NCBI GenBank assembly: GCA_044224315.1
Contig: JBGAKR010000002.1
Location: forward strand, 248,001 to 312,000
Reading direction: 5' to 3'
DNA length: 64,000 bases
Source of the DNA: JAGXTF01 sp044224315
GTDB taxonomy: Bacteria; Bacteroidota; Bacteroidia; NS11-12g; UBA955
Positions within the stretch are counted from its first letter, which is position 1; every line of letters begins with the position of its first letter. A program made the translations under genes and the position numbers. The notes below the pieces were generated by a model that saw only the letters and a list, made by a program, of their open reading frames with translations, had not been told where the DNA came from and ran no database searches. Of this stretch, positions 19,127 through 27,781 are shown in pieces.

Positions 19127-21232
19127 TTACTTGGCCAATTCCTTCATCAAAAGTACAGCTTGGTCCAGACCTGCATCTTTTTTATAAATCCGGAGCCAAT
19201 CGGTACGTTGGGCGGTGTGTGTAGCATCGCCTTTTACCTCATCCAGGTCTGATTTAAGAGGCAGTATGGATTCGATTACTGATTTATAATCGGCATCGGC
19301 ATACTTCTTATCTTCCTCTTTCAGCTCTTTTTGCTGTTGGGTGTATTTTTCAAGATTCAGCGAGTAGGTAAATTCATCGCGCAGTGCTTTCAGATCTTTG
19401 GCGCGGGTTTTCATTTTTTGGTAATGCTCGCTTTCGTTAACCGATTTGGTTCCGAATTCTATGGCTTTGGCCATTCTGCTTGTAAATGAACCTTCGAACA
19501 CACTGAATGCAGCCTGGGGAATTACATCGTACGGAAGGTGAAATTCCATTTCTTCTTCACCCTGCTCAATTCCATCATACATATCGGGCAGAATCACATC
19601 CGGAATTACACCGCGCAATTGGGTAGTACCTCCGTTGATGCGGTAGAATTTCTGAATGGTTACTTTTATTTGTCCGTATCCTTTGGGAAACAGGGTGCTT
19701 TCGCCGCCTTCAATGGGCATAAAGGTTTGCACAGTGCCTTTTCCAAAAGTGCTGTGGGTGCCAATAATAACGGCACGTTTATAATCCTGCAGGGCGGCTG
19801 CCAGAATTTCGCTGGCCGAGGCGCTATAGGTATTGGTGAGCACTGCCAATGGACCTGCATAAACTACGCCTTCATTGGGGTCGCCCAGCGGACGTACTTT
19901 ACCATCGGGTTCACGCACTTGTACAATGGGTCCTTGTTTTATAAACAACCCACCCATTTCTATGGCATCCTGTAAGCTACCGCCGCCGTTGTTGCGCAAG
20001 TCTAATACAATACCGTCCACACCCTCTTTTTTGAGTTTTTCAAGCTCTTTTTTTACATCTTCAGAACTGTGTCTGCCGCGTCCGCGATCCGAAAAATCGG
20101 CGTAGAAACTGGGCAGATTAATGATTCCGATTTTTTTCTTTTTATACTTCACAATGGCGCTGCGGGCATAGCTTTCTTCAATTACAATCACATCGCGCAC
20201 TATGGGAATTACTTTAAATGTACCATCGGGTTTTTTCACGGTTAAACGCACCTCGGTGCCTTTTTTACCCCGAATTAATTGAATGGCATCATCCAGTTTC
20301 ATGTCTACCACATCCACCGGATCTTTGGCACCCTGCGCTACTTTTACAATTAAATCGCCGGCTTTCAAATCGCCCTGTTTAAAACTGGGGCTGCCAGGAA
20401 CAATTCTTTCCACTTTTATGTATCCATCTTTTTCGGAAAGGGTGGCACCAATGCCCTCCAACTTACCAGTCATGGATATATCAAAATTGGCTTTTTCTTC
20501 GGGTGGAAAATAATTGGTATGCGGATCGTAAACTTCGGTAATGCAATTTACATAAAACGAAACCTGGTCGCGGCGCGACATTTTGCGCCAGCGTTTAAAC
20601 CAGTCGGTGCAAAATTTCAGGGTTTCCTGACGGGCTTTTAATTCAAGCGTATCGTAGGGATAAATTTTTGCATTTAATTTTACACTATCCGGCTCTTTTT
20701 CGCGGTTTTTTTGCGATTCGAGTTTGCGATACAAACGGTCCAGGGTTTGGAATTTCAGCCATTTGCCCCAATCGTTCATCAGCGCAGTTTCATCGGCCTG
20801 AAACTTCTCTACCTTATCGCGTTGGGTATAGGTATCATCGCCTTTAAAATCATAGGGAGCCGCAGTTAAATCTGCATTAATTTTTTTCTCCAAAGTACTC
20901 AACCGGGTCATTAAAATATTCCAGGCAGAATCAAAGAAATCATAGCGCCCTGCAAGAATCTGATCATCCAAAGATGTTTCATATTTGGCCAGGTTATCAA
21001 TTTCTTTTTGGGTAAAAAAACGTTTGTCATTGTCGAGTTTCTCAAGCACATTTTTATATACTTTTTTAGAGAAATCATCATTAATTTCAGGGGCGCTGTA
21101 ATGCTCCTGTTTTAAAATACCGGTAATTTTAATGAGCAGCGAATCATCTGCCCCCATTTTTTTGTTGCTACAAAATACCAGCACCGCTACCAGCGCTGTT
21201 ACCGAGATAGGAAGCCAAAATTGTTTTTTCAT
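19127..21232 (-). CDS. prc: Carboxy-terminal processing (tail-specific) protease, S41A family
   Basis: 701 aa, the length of Tsp/Prc rather than of short CtpA enzymes. It degrades or trims periplasmic proteins from their C-termini. The order is: N-terminal membrane anchor or signal (WLPISVTALVAVLVFC), Tsp N-terminal helical region (30-240), PDZ domain (about 250-335, GIGATLSEKDGYIKVERIVPGSP), and the S41 catalytic core. The catalytic dyad is Ser472 (SASASEILAA) and Lys498 (FGKGTVQ), both present. A C-terminal Tsp-type extension follows. It begins 21 bp after the M49 peptidase gene, so the two peptidases probably form an operon. The FC-SNKK junction looks only weakly like a lipobox. Confidence 0.93.
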   Translation of the reverse strand: MKKQFWLPISVTALVAVLVFCSNKKMGADDSLLIKITGILKQEHYSAPEINDDFSKKVYKNVLEKLDNDKRFFTQKEIDNLAKYETSLDDQILAGRYDFFDSAWNILMTRLSTLEKKINADLTAAPYDFKGDDTYTQRDKVEKFQADETALMNDWGKWLKFQTLDRLYRKLESQKNREKEPDSVKLNAKIYPYDTLELKARQETLKFCTDWFKRWRKMSRRDQVSFYVNCITEVYDPHTNYFPPEEKANFDISMTGKLEGIGATLSEKDGYIKVERIVPGSPSFKQGDLKAGDLIVKVAQGAKDPVDVVDMKLDDAIQLIRGKKGTEVRLTVKKPDGTFKVIPIVRDVIVIEESYARSAIVKYKKKKIGIINLPSFYADFSDRGRGRHSSEDVKKELEKLKKEGVDGIVLDLRNNGGGSLQDAIEMGGLFIKQGPIVQVREPDGKVRPLGDPNEGVVYAGPLAVLTNTYSASASEILAAALQDYKRAVIIGTHSTFGKGTVQTFMPIEGGESTLFPKGYGQIKVTIQKFYRINGGTTQLRGVIPDVILPDMYDGIEQGEEEMEFHLPYDVIPQAAFSVFEGSFTSRMAKAIEFGTKSVNESEHYQKMKTRAKDLKALRDEFTYSLNLEKYTQQQKELKEEDKKYADADYKSVIESILPLKSDLDEVKGDATHTAQRTDWLRIYKKDAGLDQAVLLMKELAK

Positions 21233-21253
21233 TGAGAAATGCGAAAGTTTTTT

Positions 21254-22942
21254 TTATTTTTTATTCAATCCCAGCACATCCACACCTTGCTCAAAAATGA
21301 TATCGGTAGGAATGCCTGCTTTATTTATTTTTTTCAAATCCTCAGATAATTTAGGTCCAACTACGGCCATTTTATCCAGGTATTTTTTCACTGCAACTGC
21401 ATCGCCATTGCCCTGCAGGCGCAGTAAATCGCCAGCCAGTTTTTCAATGGTAGCTTTCATTTTTTCTACATCTACTTTATAAAATCCTTTGGATGTGCGG
21501 GTAATGGCACCGGCGTTCAAAAGGGTATTAAAAGTAATCATATTGGCCTGGCCATGTGAGTTGGCAGCACCAAAACGCACCGAACGGAAAACACTGGCAA
21601 CAAAGGTTACATAAAAATCATCCAGCTTGCCTTTCAGTTCTTTTTTCTCCACCATTTGAGTTACCATCCACAGTCCCAATACATCGGCTTTGCATTCTTC
21701 AATGGCCGAGTAGGTAGCACCCAGAGCTTCGCGCACAGTACCAGTTTTATCTATGGTATTTTTAATACCCAAACCATGGGCAACTTCGTGAAACATTACA
21801 TCATTAAAAAATGCATCCCAACTCACATTGGCGCGCTGAGATGGATCGATAATCTGATCGGCAATCGGAATTAAAATATTATCAAATTTGGCCTTCATTA
21901 CGTTCTTAATTTGAGAACGGCGGGTGCCATGGGTTTGTTGTAAATTTTCGTCGTTTGGCAGATTTACAGCGATGGTTTTAGAACCCGCATTGGCATCTCC
22001 TGAATAGTAAACCGCATCAAATACCGCCAACTGACTTTCGCTGCTGCCCGCTTTTTCGGTTTTGTAGATGGAATCTACAGGCAGATTTTTTTGCAAATCG
22101 GGCAATAATTTGATGAATTTTTCAAGTTTTTGACCCCATTCTTTATCGCGGATTAAAACAAACGACTCGTAAGAAGTTTTATAGCCATACAATTCATCCT
22201 CATAATTCTCAATGGGGCCTATGATGATATCCAGGTTGGATTTTTTCAGTTTCAACCATTCAATATCACTTTGCTGAAAATCGCCATTCATAATGCCTTC
22301 ACCGCGCAAACGCAAAAAGTTGAACAATTCAGGATCTGCTTTAGCCAGCTTTTCAGAAGCCCGCAGCAGGTTTTCCATAATTTGGGCATTGTAATATTGA
22401 TAAGCCATGCTGTAAGGGAAAGCCTCCAGGTTCATAACCATACCTTCGGGCATCATGGGTGCAGGCAAATTACCCTGAGGCATTGGGCCACGGTGCAATA
22501 CGGTATACGGATTCTTTTTTATATCAAAGGGCATGCTGTCAAACTCGCCTTTGCGCATGTCTTTAGGGTAAAAGTTTCTACCTAAGGGTTTAGGGCCCAC
22601 CCCCACAATAAAAGGTTCGTTGTTATTCATGCGGTCCCAGGGACCGTAGTTTATAAGTACCAGTTGTTTCAGTTTCTCATCCTGAATCTGATTCAACAAG
22701 GGATAAGGATCTCCATAGGTTTGTTTCCAGTAAACCGAATCGGCAAACTGTGCGGCGCGAATCAGGTAAACCAGGGCTTCTTTTTCTTCCGGGCTCAGGG
22801 CCGAAAGATCAGGATTCAGGCGGATGGTTTTATAGGCCGCCAGTTTTTCGTCGAGGTTTAAACCAGATACTGGCTTTAACTGAGCCTGAGAGTGCAAAAC
22901 AGCACCTGAAACAAGGAGAATGGTAAATATCTTACGGATCAT
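21254..22942 (-). CDS. Peptidase family M49-like (dipeptidyl-peptidase III-related) zinc hydrolase
   Basis: 562 aa with a signal peptide (MIRKIFTILLVSGAVLHSQAQ), so periplasmic. The zinc site is visible as HEVAHGLG with the third ligand in EECKADVLG about 35 residues later, the M49 arrangement. The motif is a five-residue HEXXH rather than the HEXXGH of eukaryotic and Bacteroides enzymes; a pentapeptide variant is known from Caldithrix abyssi DPP III. Such enzymes release dipeptides from oligopeptide N-termini. It is likely co-transcribed with prc downstream, suggesting joint turnover of periplasmic peptides. Confidence 0.82.
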   Translation of the reverse strand: MIRKIFTILLVSGAVLHSQAQLKPVSGLNLDEKLAAYKTIRLNPDLSALSPEEKEALVYLIRAAQFADSVYWKQTYGDPYPLLNQIQDEKLKQLVLINYGPWDRMNNNEPFIVGVGPKPLGRNFYPKDMRKGEFDSMPFDIKKNPYTVLHRGPMPQGNLPAPMMPEGMVMNLEAFPYSMAYQYYNAQIMENLLRASEKLAKADPELFNFLRLRGEGIMNGDFQQSDIEWLKLKKSNLDIIIGPIENYEDELYGYKTSYESFVLIRDKEWGQKLEKFIKLLPDLQKNLPVDSIYKTEKAGSSESQLAVFDAVYYSGDANAGSKTIAVNLPNDENLQQTHGTRRSQIKNVMKAKFDNILIPIADQIIDPSQRANVSWDAFFNDVMFHEVAHGLGIKNTIDKTGTVREALGATYSAIEECKADVLGLWMVTQMVEKKELKGKLDDFYVTFVASVFRSVRFGAANSHGQANMITFNTLLNAGAITRTSKGFYKVDVEKMKATIEKLAGDLLRLQGNGDAVAVKKYLDKMAVVGPKLSEDLKKINKAGIPTDIIFEQGVDVLGLNKK

Positions 22943-22982
22943 AAAGGTTGGTTTATTGGTTATTCTCTTTTCAAGAATCGTG

Positions 22983-22990
22983 CAAATTTA
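22983..22990 (-). promoter_or_regulatory. Candidate promoter -7 box of the M49 peptidase / prc operon
   Basis: Minus strand TAAATTTG, exact to TAnnTTTG and followed by CA as is common in this window. Predicted leader about 37 nt. No clear -33 box. Confidence 0.45.
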
Positions 22991-23117
22991 AAAACCTAGT
23001 TGGGATTCCCTTGTTTTTTAGCCATAATTCACAAAATCACGACAAACCGCACATTTTTTCGGTCGAATCATTCGGGATTTCAGAAAAGCGAATGAACTTT
23101 GCAGAAATCTTTTAACC

Positions 23118-24137
23118 TTGTTTCCTATCTCACTCACCCAAAGCGAATTGGTGCCACCGGCCGAAACCAGTGAAGTATGCTGTGCATCGCTGTATGGCGC
23201 ATTTCCGAACTATGCGGGCATTGGGTGCAATGAAAACGGAAACTGGCCCCTGTCGTGGATGCAACTGAGCAAGCCCACCGGGCACTATGTAAGCCGATTT
23301 GGGATGGGGCTTGTAAACTTTTTGCTAAAAAAACATGCCGTTATGCTCATAGGCAATGCCTGCGCGCCGGGTTTGTTTTTCCCAAAGGTTAACCTTGCCA
23401 GGGGCTGGGAGCAATTTCAGTTTATACCCAAGCAAGATTGTGGTACGGTAGTGATCAATGTTAAAGGCAAAGTTGAGCAAGCCAAAGATGCCCTCATTTT
23501 TCCGGCCGAACCCTTTATGCAACTCGATATAAAGGCAGATTGGAACAACTTCGAAGATTACCTGGGAGCCATGCAAAGTAAATACAGGGTGCGCACCAAA
23601 AAGGCTTTGAGCCAAAGTTCACACTTGGAAGTCAATCAGTATTCAGGCACACAGATTACCGACGAATTATTGGATACCTGCCAAATGCTATTGCGCGATA
23701 CTTTGCGCAACAAAACCATTGCTTTAAACCAAGATTTGAAACGCATTTTGCAAAATTTCAGGGATTTTGGCAATCAAAATTATCATTTAAACACCTATTT
23801 GCAAAACGGTAAAATTGTGGGTTTTATTAGCTGGCTAAAATCCGAAAATGCCATGTATGCCATGCAAGTAGGCTATGAAGCAAAAATTGCCAAAGAAACC
23901 CATATTTACCAAAGAATGCTGTACGATTTAATTGCAAAAAGCATTGAAAATAAATTGCAATTCATCAATTTTGGCCGCACCGCTACCGAAATCAAAAGCA
24001 CGCTGGGCGCAAAACCCATCGATAATAGTTATTTGATTTATGTACAAAATCCCATTCTGAAATTTTTAGCCAATTTATATAAAAATTATTTTTTCAAACC
24101 TGAAACTTACGTGTTGAGGAATCCGTTTAAGGAATAA
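23118..24137 (+). CDS. FemAB/GNAT-like acyltransferase-fold protein
   Basis: 339 aa from a TTG at 23118; the next in-frame ATG, near residue 47, would remove part of the N-terminal domain. The C-terminal half shows the GNAT/FemAB pattern: DWNNFEDYLGAMQSKYRVRTKKAL, the strand LNTYLQNGKIVGFISWLKSENAMYAMQVGYE, and YQRMLYDLIAKSIENKLQFINFGRTATE. It resembles bacterial proteins annotated as peptidoglycan-biosynthesis-like N-acyltransferases. The acyl donor is unknown. It is convergent with the next gene, with one base between the stop codons. An AACTTTGCAG segment around 23094-23105 could be its promoter. Confidence 0.65.
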   Translation: MFPISLTQSELVPPAETSEVCCASLYGAFPNYAGIGCNENGNWPLSWMQLSKPTGHYVSRFGMGLVNFLLKKHAVMLIGNACAPGLFFPKVNLARGWEQFQFIPKQDCGTVVINVKGKVEQAKDALIFPAEPFMQLDIKADWNNFEDYLGAMQSKYRVRTKKALSQSSHLEVNQYSGTQITDELLDTCQMLLRDTLRNKTIALNQDLKRILQNFRDFGNQNYHLNTYLQNGKIVGFISWLKSENAMYAMQVGYEAKIAKETHIYQRMLYDLIAKSIENKLQFINFGRTATEIKSTLGAKPIDNSYLIYVQNPILKFLANLYKNYFFKPETYVLRNPFKE

Positions 24138-24138
24138 T

Positions 24139-24870
24139 TCAAAGCCATTCAAAAATTGAAGGAGTATCAGACTTTTTGCAGTATTCTCCATTAGCTTTCG
24201 TCAGAGGGGTGTATAGCATCAGAAAAAATAATTTACCAACCGCCGGAGTTGGAAACTCAATGTTTATTGGGGGACCATTAAAATCCATTAACACCCTGTT
24301 GCCGCAATGCACCCAAAATTTATCTGACCCTTCCATCCATTCTATACATAGCGCTTGCACAAACAGAGCCGTTTTTGCACCCAGTTTATTTCCCTTTTTA
24401 GGATATTGCAAGCAAAATTTATTAGACTCAAGCCTTTTCCAACTTCCACTAAAATAATTTTGTTGTTTAATTTTCGGATTGAATGAAAATTTTTTAAGCA
24501 GTTTTTCTCCCTCAACATGGCTCAGACCCAATGCTGGCGTTCTTTGCCCACGTAGGTTGCTTTCATCAAACTGTAATATTTTTTGAAATACACCCGCAAG
24601 TCTTTGATGCAAATATGAATCAAAGGTATTTTTACTTAAATCAGCATTGTGCAGAGCAAGCAAAAGTGAATTTCTAAAACGTTTGGCAAAGTTATTAGCG
24701 GTTTTAAATTCCGCATTATTTTCGCGGGTGCGTTCAAAAGCTGCATCGGTTTTAACTTTTTTACCCGATACCCCTATGCGCTTGCGGGCTATGATTTTGC
24801 CATTTCGGGTATAAAAGGTTAGTTCACCAACCCGTCCGTTGAATTGAATAATTCCAGAAACAGTTGCCAT
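24139..24870 (-). CDS. Bacteroidota-specific hypothetical protein
   Basis: 243 aa, no signal peptide or membrane helix. The N-terminus (GIIQFNGRVGELTFYTRNGKIIARKRIG, then DAAFERTRENNAEF) matches a recurring family of uncharacterised Bacteroidota proteins that begin with a 'G.I...G..G..TFY...G..I.R...G' segment followed by a [FT]xRTREN motif. The function is unknown. It is part of the AT-rich accessory segment and has a TACGTTTA promoter-like box with an adjacent palindrome (24924-24947) that recurs beyond the xre gene. Confidence 0.65.
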   Translation of the reverse strand: MATVSGIIQFNGRVGELTFYTRNGKIIARKRIGVSGKKVKTDAAFERTRENNAEFKTANNFAKRFRNSLLLALHNADLSKNTFDSYLHQRLAGVFQKILQFDESNLRGQRTPALGLSHVEGEKLLKKFSFNPKIKQQNYFSGSWKRLESNKFCLQYPKKGNKLGAKTALFVQALCIEWMEGSDKFWVHCGNRVLMDFNGPPINIEFPTPAVGKLFFLMLYTPLTKANGEYCKKSDTPSIFEWL

Positions 24871-25375
24871 TTTTTTAATTTAATTTCTTTATATTAAACG
24901 TACAGCGCGAAAAAAAGTTTCAATTTATCCGATTTTAAACGGATAAAAATGGCTAACCCAATATCAATGGCCAGTAAAATCAATACAAAGTCCGCGCAGG
25001 GTTTGCATTTGGTAAAACAGCATAAAACAAAAAATACCCCTTGATAAATCTTGAACAAATCCATTAAATACGAATCTGGAATACCAGACTGCTGGTAAAG
25101 GGCTGCCAGCGGCTATAATAAAGAATATAATAGACATTATATTTACGATATAAAGTCGTTATTTAGCCGATATAAAGACAATTAGGATTTTGCCGGACAA
25201 TGAAGGCAAGTAAAGTATTAAAAAAAAGTAACTTAGGCAAAAATTGATAAATTCCCCCAGTTGCCTTTACTTTAGACTATCAAATTAACAAAAATAAAAA
25301 TGGATAAACAAGCTATCTGTATTGTTACGATCCCAATTTATGAGAACTAAGCCCAAAAAGCACGAATCAAAAGCC
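24871..25375. other. 505-bp AT-rich intergenic region
   Basis: It holds a palindrome at 24924-24947, two copies of CGATATAAAG exactly 22 bp apart (25146-25155 and 25168-25177), and a 16-codon open frame at 25300-25350. That frame reads MDKQAICIVTIPIYEN and resembles the extreme N-terminus of a family 2 glycosyltransferase before stopping. It may be a gene remnant. No other coding potential was seen. Confidence 0.5.
24924..24947. promoter_or_regulatory. Palindromic operator candidate, copy 1
   Basis: TTTATCCG and CGGATAAA, perfect 8-bp arms around an 8-bp centre. It lies immediately upstream of the TTG (-33) of the candidate promoter for the gene at 24139-24870. Its core, CCGATTTTAAACGG (24929-24942), recurs at 25815-25828 with one difference. 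This is consistent with the binding site of the XRE regulator encoded between the two copies. Confidence 0.5.
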
Positions 25376-25714
25376 CTAATTACCTTTAAAAAGGCCTGTT
25401 TCGATAGATTTCAGCTTATCGTTTAATTCATGAATACGTGCACTTAATTTACGAATCTCCGCAACAACATGTTGCTCATCTTTAATATCGTGTAGAGATA
25501 ATTCTGAAGAGGTTTTTTGGATATTTTGAAGCAGCTCAAACAATTCAATTTTAAAATAGTTGCAAAACTGACTTAATTGTGCCAAAGTAGGGGAAACCTT
25601 ATCATGTTCCCAGTCGCTAATCATGCTTTGAGAAACATTCAAATCAATGGCCAGCGCAGACTGGGTAACACCGGCTGACAAGCGAACTACCCGCATTTTA
25701 CTCCCAATAAACAT
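25376..25714 (-). CDS. XRE-family helix-turn-helix regulator with coiled-coil tail
   Basis: 112 aa. Residues 5-60 form a Cro/CI-type HTH (VTQSALAIDLNVSQSMISDWEHDKVSPTLAQLSQFCNYFKI). Residues 75-110 are a charged heptad-like helix (EIRKLSARIHELNDKLKSIE), a likely dimerisation coil. It is a DNA-binding transcriptional regulator. It sits between two near-identical palindromes, copy 1 ahead of the hypothetical gene at 24870 and copy 2 in the gap shared with the lipoprotein gene. This suggests it controls both sides and itself. Similar short XRE proteins are common in Bacteroidota accessory regions. Confidence 0.85.
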   Translation of the reverse strand: MFIGSKMRVVRLSAGVTQSALAIDLNVSQSMISDWEHDKVSPTLAQLSQFCNYFKIELFELLQNIQKTSSELSLHDIKDEQHVVAEIRKLSARIHELNDKLKSIETGLFKGN

Positions 25715-25734
25715 ATTAACAATTTTAAGAACTC

Positions 25735-25742
25735 CAAATTTA
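25735..25742 (-). promoter_or_regulatory. Promoter -7 box of the xre gene
   Basis: Minus strand TAAATTTG, exact consensus, about 20 nt before the ATG at 25714. A T-rich -33 region lies about 20 bp upstream. Confidence 0.5.
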
Positions 25743-25780
25743 TCTGATTATTTTGGAACCTTAAAATATATTTATTTACA

Positions 25781-25796
25781 GATATACTGATATACT
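25781..25796. repeat. Tandem 8-mer GATATACT x2
   Basis: Two directly adjacent copies in the divergent xre/lipoprotein control region, upstream of the xre promoter. Possibly a regulator site. Confidence 0.4.
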
Positions 25797-25814
25797 AGGG
25801 ACACAACGCCAAAG

Positions 25815-25828
25815 CCGTTTTTAAACGG
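25815..25828. promoter_or_regulatory. Palindromic operator candidate, copy 2
   Basis: CCGTTTTTAAACGG, 13 of 14 bases identical to the core of the palindrome at 24929-24942. It lies in the divergent region between xre and the lipoprotein gene. Confidence 0.5.
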
Positions 25829-25909
25829 TTTTCACTAATAAAATATTTTTATAGCGATTGGATAAATTTCAAGCCATTTAAAAATTTGCATTACCAAATT
25901 TTATAAATT

Positions 25910-27115
25910 ATGAAAAACAGAAAAATGCACATTTATTTAATTCTGGGCCTGGCACTAGCGGCTTGTAAAAAAACCGAAAACAGAGAATTGCCGCTACCAG
26001 ACAGCAACAGAAACGCCAAATTAACCAGTATTCCTTTTGCTTCTTGTAAGCCAAACATCATTCCCAAATCGCGCTTATATGAAAATTGCCGGGATGAAAA
26101 AGAGAGGCAGATTGACCAAAAACATTACCAAATGATGGAAGAATTACTTCCATATGCCAATGAGAAAGCATTCAAACAGTTATTAAGCAAAAGTAAAAAC
26201 CGGGAAAACAAAACCATTTACCTGCGCGAAATAAACCAAACCATAACAGCTGTTAAATCTGGACTAAAAACAGAGACAAGCTTTCCTGAAGATTGTTCTA
26301 CAGAATATGAAGGATATCACTACAAAGATGTAGTATTTGTACCCAATGCCGATTGGGCCAATTTTGAGTTATCTCCTATATATTCTCCAGGGATTGAACT
26401 ATACGACGATATCAGCGACCAGGATGAGGAAGAAGGCAACCATGATGTAATCTTTGGCTGGTATGTAGATGAGAATGGTGACACAATTGAAATCAACATA
26501 GGCGAAGCCGATTGCGCCCAAACCACCCGCCCGATTATTGTGGCAGGGCTGGAGACTTGTGAGGAGGTAACAGAAAACTTACCTAAACTATTTAATGGCT
26601 TATTAGAGAGTAAAAAACAAATTAGTAATCGGGGTTCGTTCACACCCTTAATTAATGGACTTCAAATTAATTATCGATATGATAACTCTAATATGTCAGA
26701 AGTAAACTGCCATTTTATTAAATTCACAAGCAGTTTGTTTGAAAAAAATGGCAGATTCAGGGTAAAGGAAGTGAACAAAAAAAATATTAATAGTTTTTTA
26801 AGTGTTTCCGACGTTTCTTTCAGTGATGGCAACTTTGTTGCCACCCTGAAAGATGACTTTTCTGACCGGTTGTGTTATAATCTTTTCGAATACGATTGGT
26901 ATGCCGGCTCAAAAAACCTGGGTTCATGTCAAGCTCCGTCGGGTGGTACATCATTTAGCCTGGACAGGGCCAATATGAAATTTTCGAACGAATGGTACGC
27001 ATTTGATCCTGTAAACTCTTTAAATTCCAAAGCCGTACCTGCAAGCAGCATCACCTCAAATGGTTTTGAAATTTCATTTGAACAAAATAAAGGGAAAATC
27101 AAGATTAAAAAATAA
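25910..27115 (+). CDS. Hypothetical lipoprotein
   Basis: 401 aa with a clear lipobox (LALAAC, Cys19) after a short hydrophobic signal, so it is lipidated after Lgt processing. The next residues are KKTEN, with no obvious acidic surface-export signal. The mature protein is acidic in the middle (DDISDQDEEEG) and contains several Cys (FASC, EDC, EADC). No catalytic motif is recognised. It is followed by a 12-bp perfect hairpin and two barrel-like genes in the same direction, so it may form an envelope complex with them. Base composition is AT-richer than the core genes. Confidence 0.7.
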   Translation: MKNRKMHIYLILGLALAACKKTENRELPLPDSNRNAKLTSIPFASCKPNIIPKSRLYENCRDEKERQIDQKHYQMMEELLPYANEKAFKQLLSKSKNRENKTIYLREINQTITAVKSGLKTETSFPEDCSTEYEGYHYKDVVFVPNADWANFELSPIYSPGIELYDDISDQDEEEGNHDVIFGWYVDENGDTIEINIGEADCAQTTRPIIVAGLETCEEVTENLPKLFNGLLESKKQISNRGSFTPLINGLQINYRYDNSNMSEVNCHFIKFTSSLFEKNGRFRVKEVNKKNINSFLSVSDVSFSDGNFVATLKDDFSDRLCYNLFEYDWYAGSKNLGSCQAPSGGTSFSLDRANMKFSNEWYAFDPVNSLNSKAVPASSITSNGFEISFEQNKGKIKIKK

Positions 27116-27123
27116 TTTGCAAA

Positions 27124-27154
27124 GGGTACGCAATTAAATTATAATTGCGTACCC
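27124..27154 (+). other. Perfect 12-bp intergenic hairpin next to a start codon
   Basis: GGGTACGCAATT and its exact complement around a 7-nt loop. It fills the gap between the lipoprotein and the barrel gene and ends 6 nt before the ATG at 27161. There is no U-tract, so it is not a canonical terminator. It could regulate translation, processing or stability of the polycistronic message. Confidence 0.7.
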
Positions 27155-27160
27155 AATTCT

Positions 27161-27781
27161 ATGAAACAATTTTTTGGTTTTACCATTCTGTTTCTACCGT
27201 TGGCACTGTTCTGCCAACAGATTCAACTCGGATATGAAAACATTCATCCTGGAAATACAATATACATTAATTACGAATCGAATAAAAAATTCAAATACGG
27301 TTTTGGATTTAATTATTTGCTTAATTCTAATAATAGATTTTTCAACAATAACGAATCCCTGCAGGGGGCATACAACACTAAATTCATAAATCATTTTGGC
27401 GCAAATGTTTCTGTTTATAAAAAATATTACACAAACAACCAATTTAATCTCGCCGGCACATTCACTTTTCATGTGAACCATTGTTCCACCCGCGCTATCA
27501 TAGCTGAACCCAAATACTATTCAACTCCGATGGGGAGGGTTCAAAAATTTGAAACTATTATTACCAAAAACAATTATTTTCTAATATTTCTTGTTGGGTT
27601 AAGATTCCAATATTCTATAAACCAATATTTAAATTTTATTGCGAAAGGTGGAATTGGTGCTGCTAAAATTATTATTCCCGGCTTTTATCCACCAGGATTT
27701 GGCGCACCCAAAAACTACTCTTATACCGATTTTTCCCAAAGTTTTGGATTTGGCATATCTTACAATTTTAGGAAAAAATGA
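27161..27781 (+). CDS. Outer-membrane beta-barrel-like protein
   Basis: 206 aa with a signal peptide (FFGFTILFLPLALFCQQ) and alternating hydrophobic/polar strands rich in Tyr, Phe and Asn (KFKYGFGFNYLLN, FLVGLRFQYSINQYL), ending SFGFGISYNFRK. That is the pattern of a small eight-strand-type barrel. No specific family was recognised. Its stop overlaps the start of the next gene (ATGA), which has a related layout (N-terminal QQ after the signal and a similar closing strand), so the two may be diverged duplicates. Confidence 0.6.
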   Translation: MKQFFGFTILFLPLALFCQQIQLGYENIHPGNTIYINYESNKKFKYGFGFNYLLNSNNRFFNNNESLQGAYNTKFINHFGANVSVYKKYYTNNQFNLAGTFTFHVNHCSTRAIIAEPKYYSTPMGRVQKFETIITKNNYFLIFLVGLRFQYSINQYLNFIAKGGIGAAKIIIPGFYPPGFGAPKNYSYTDFSQSFGFGISYNFRKK

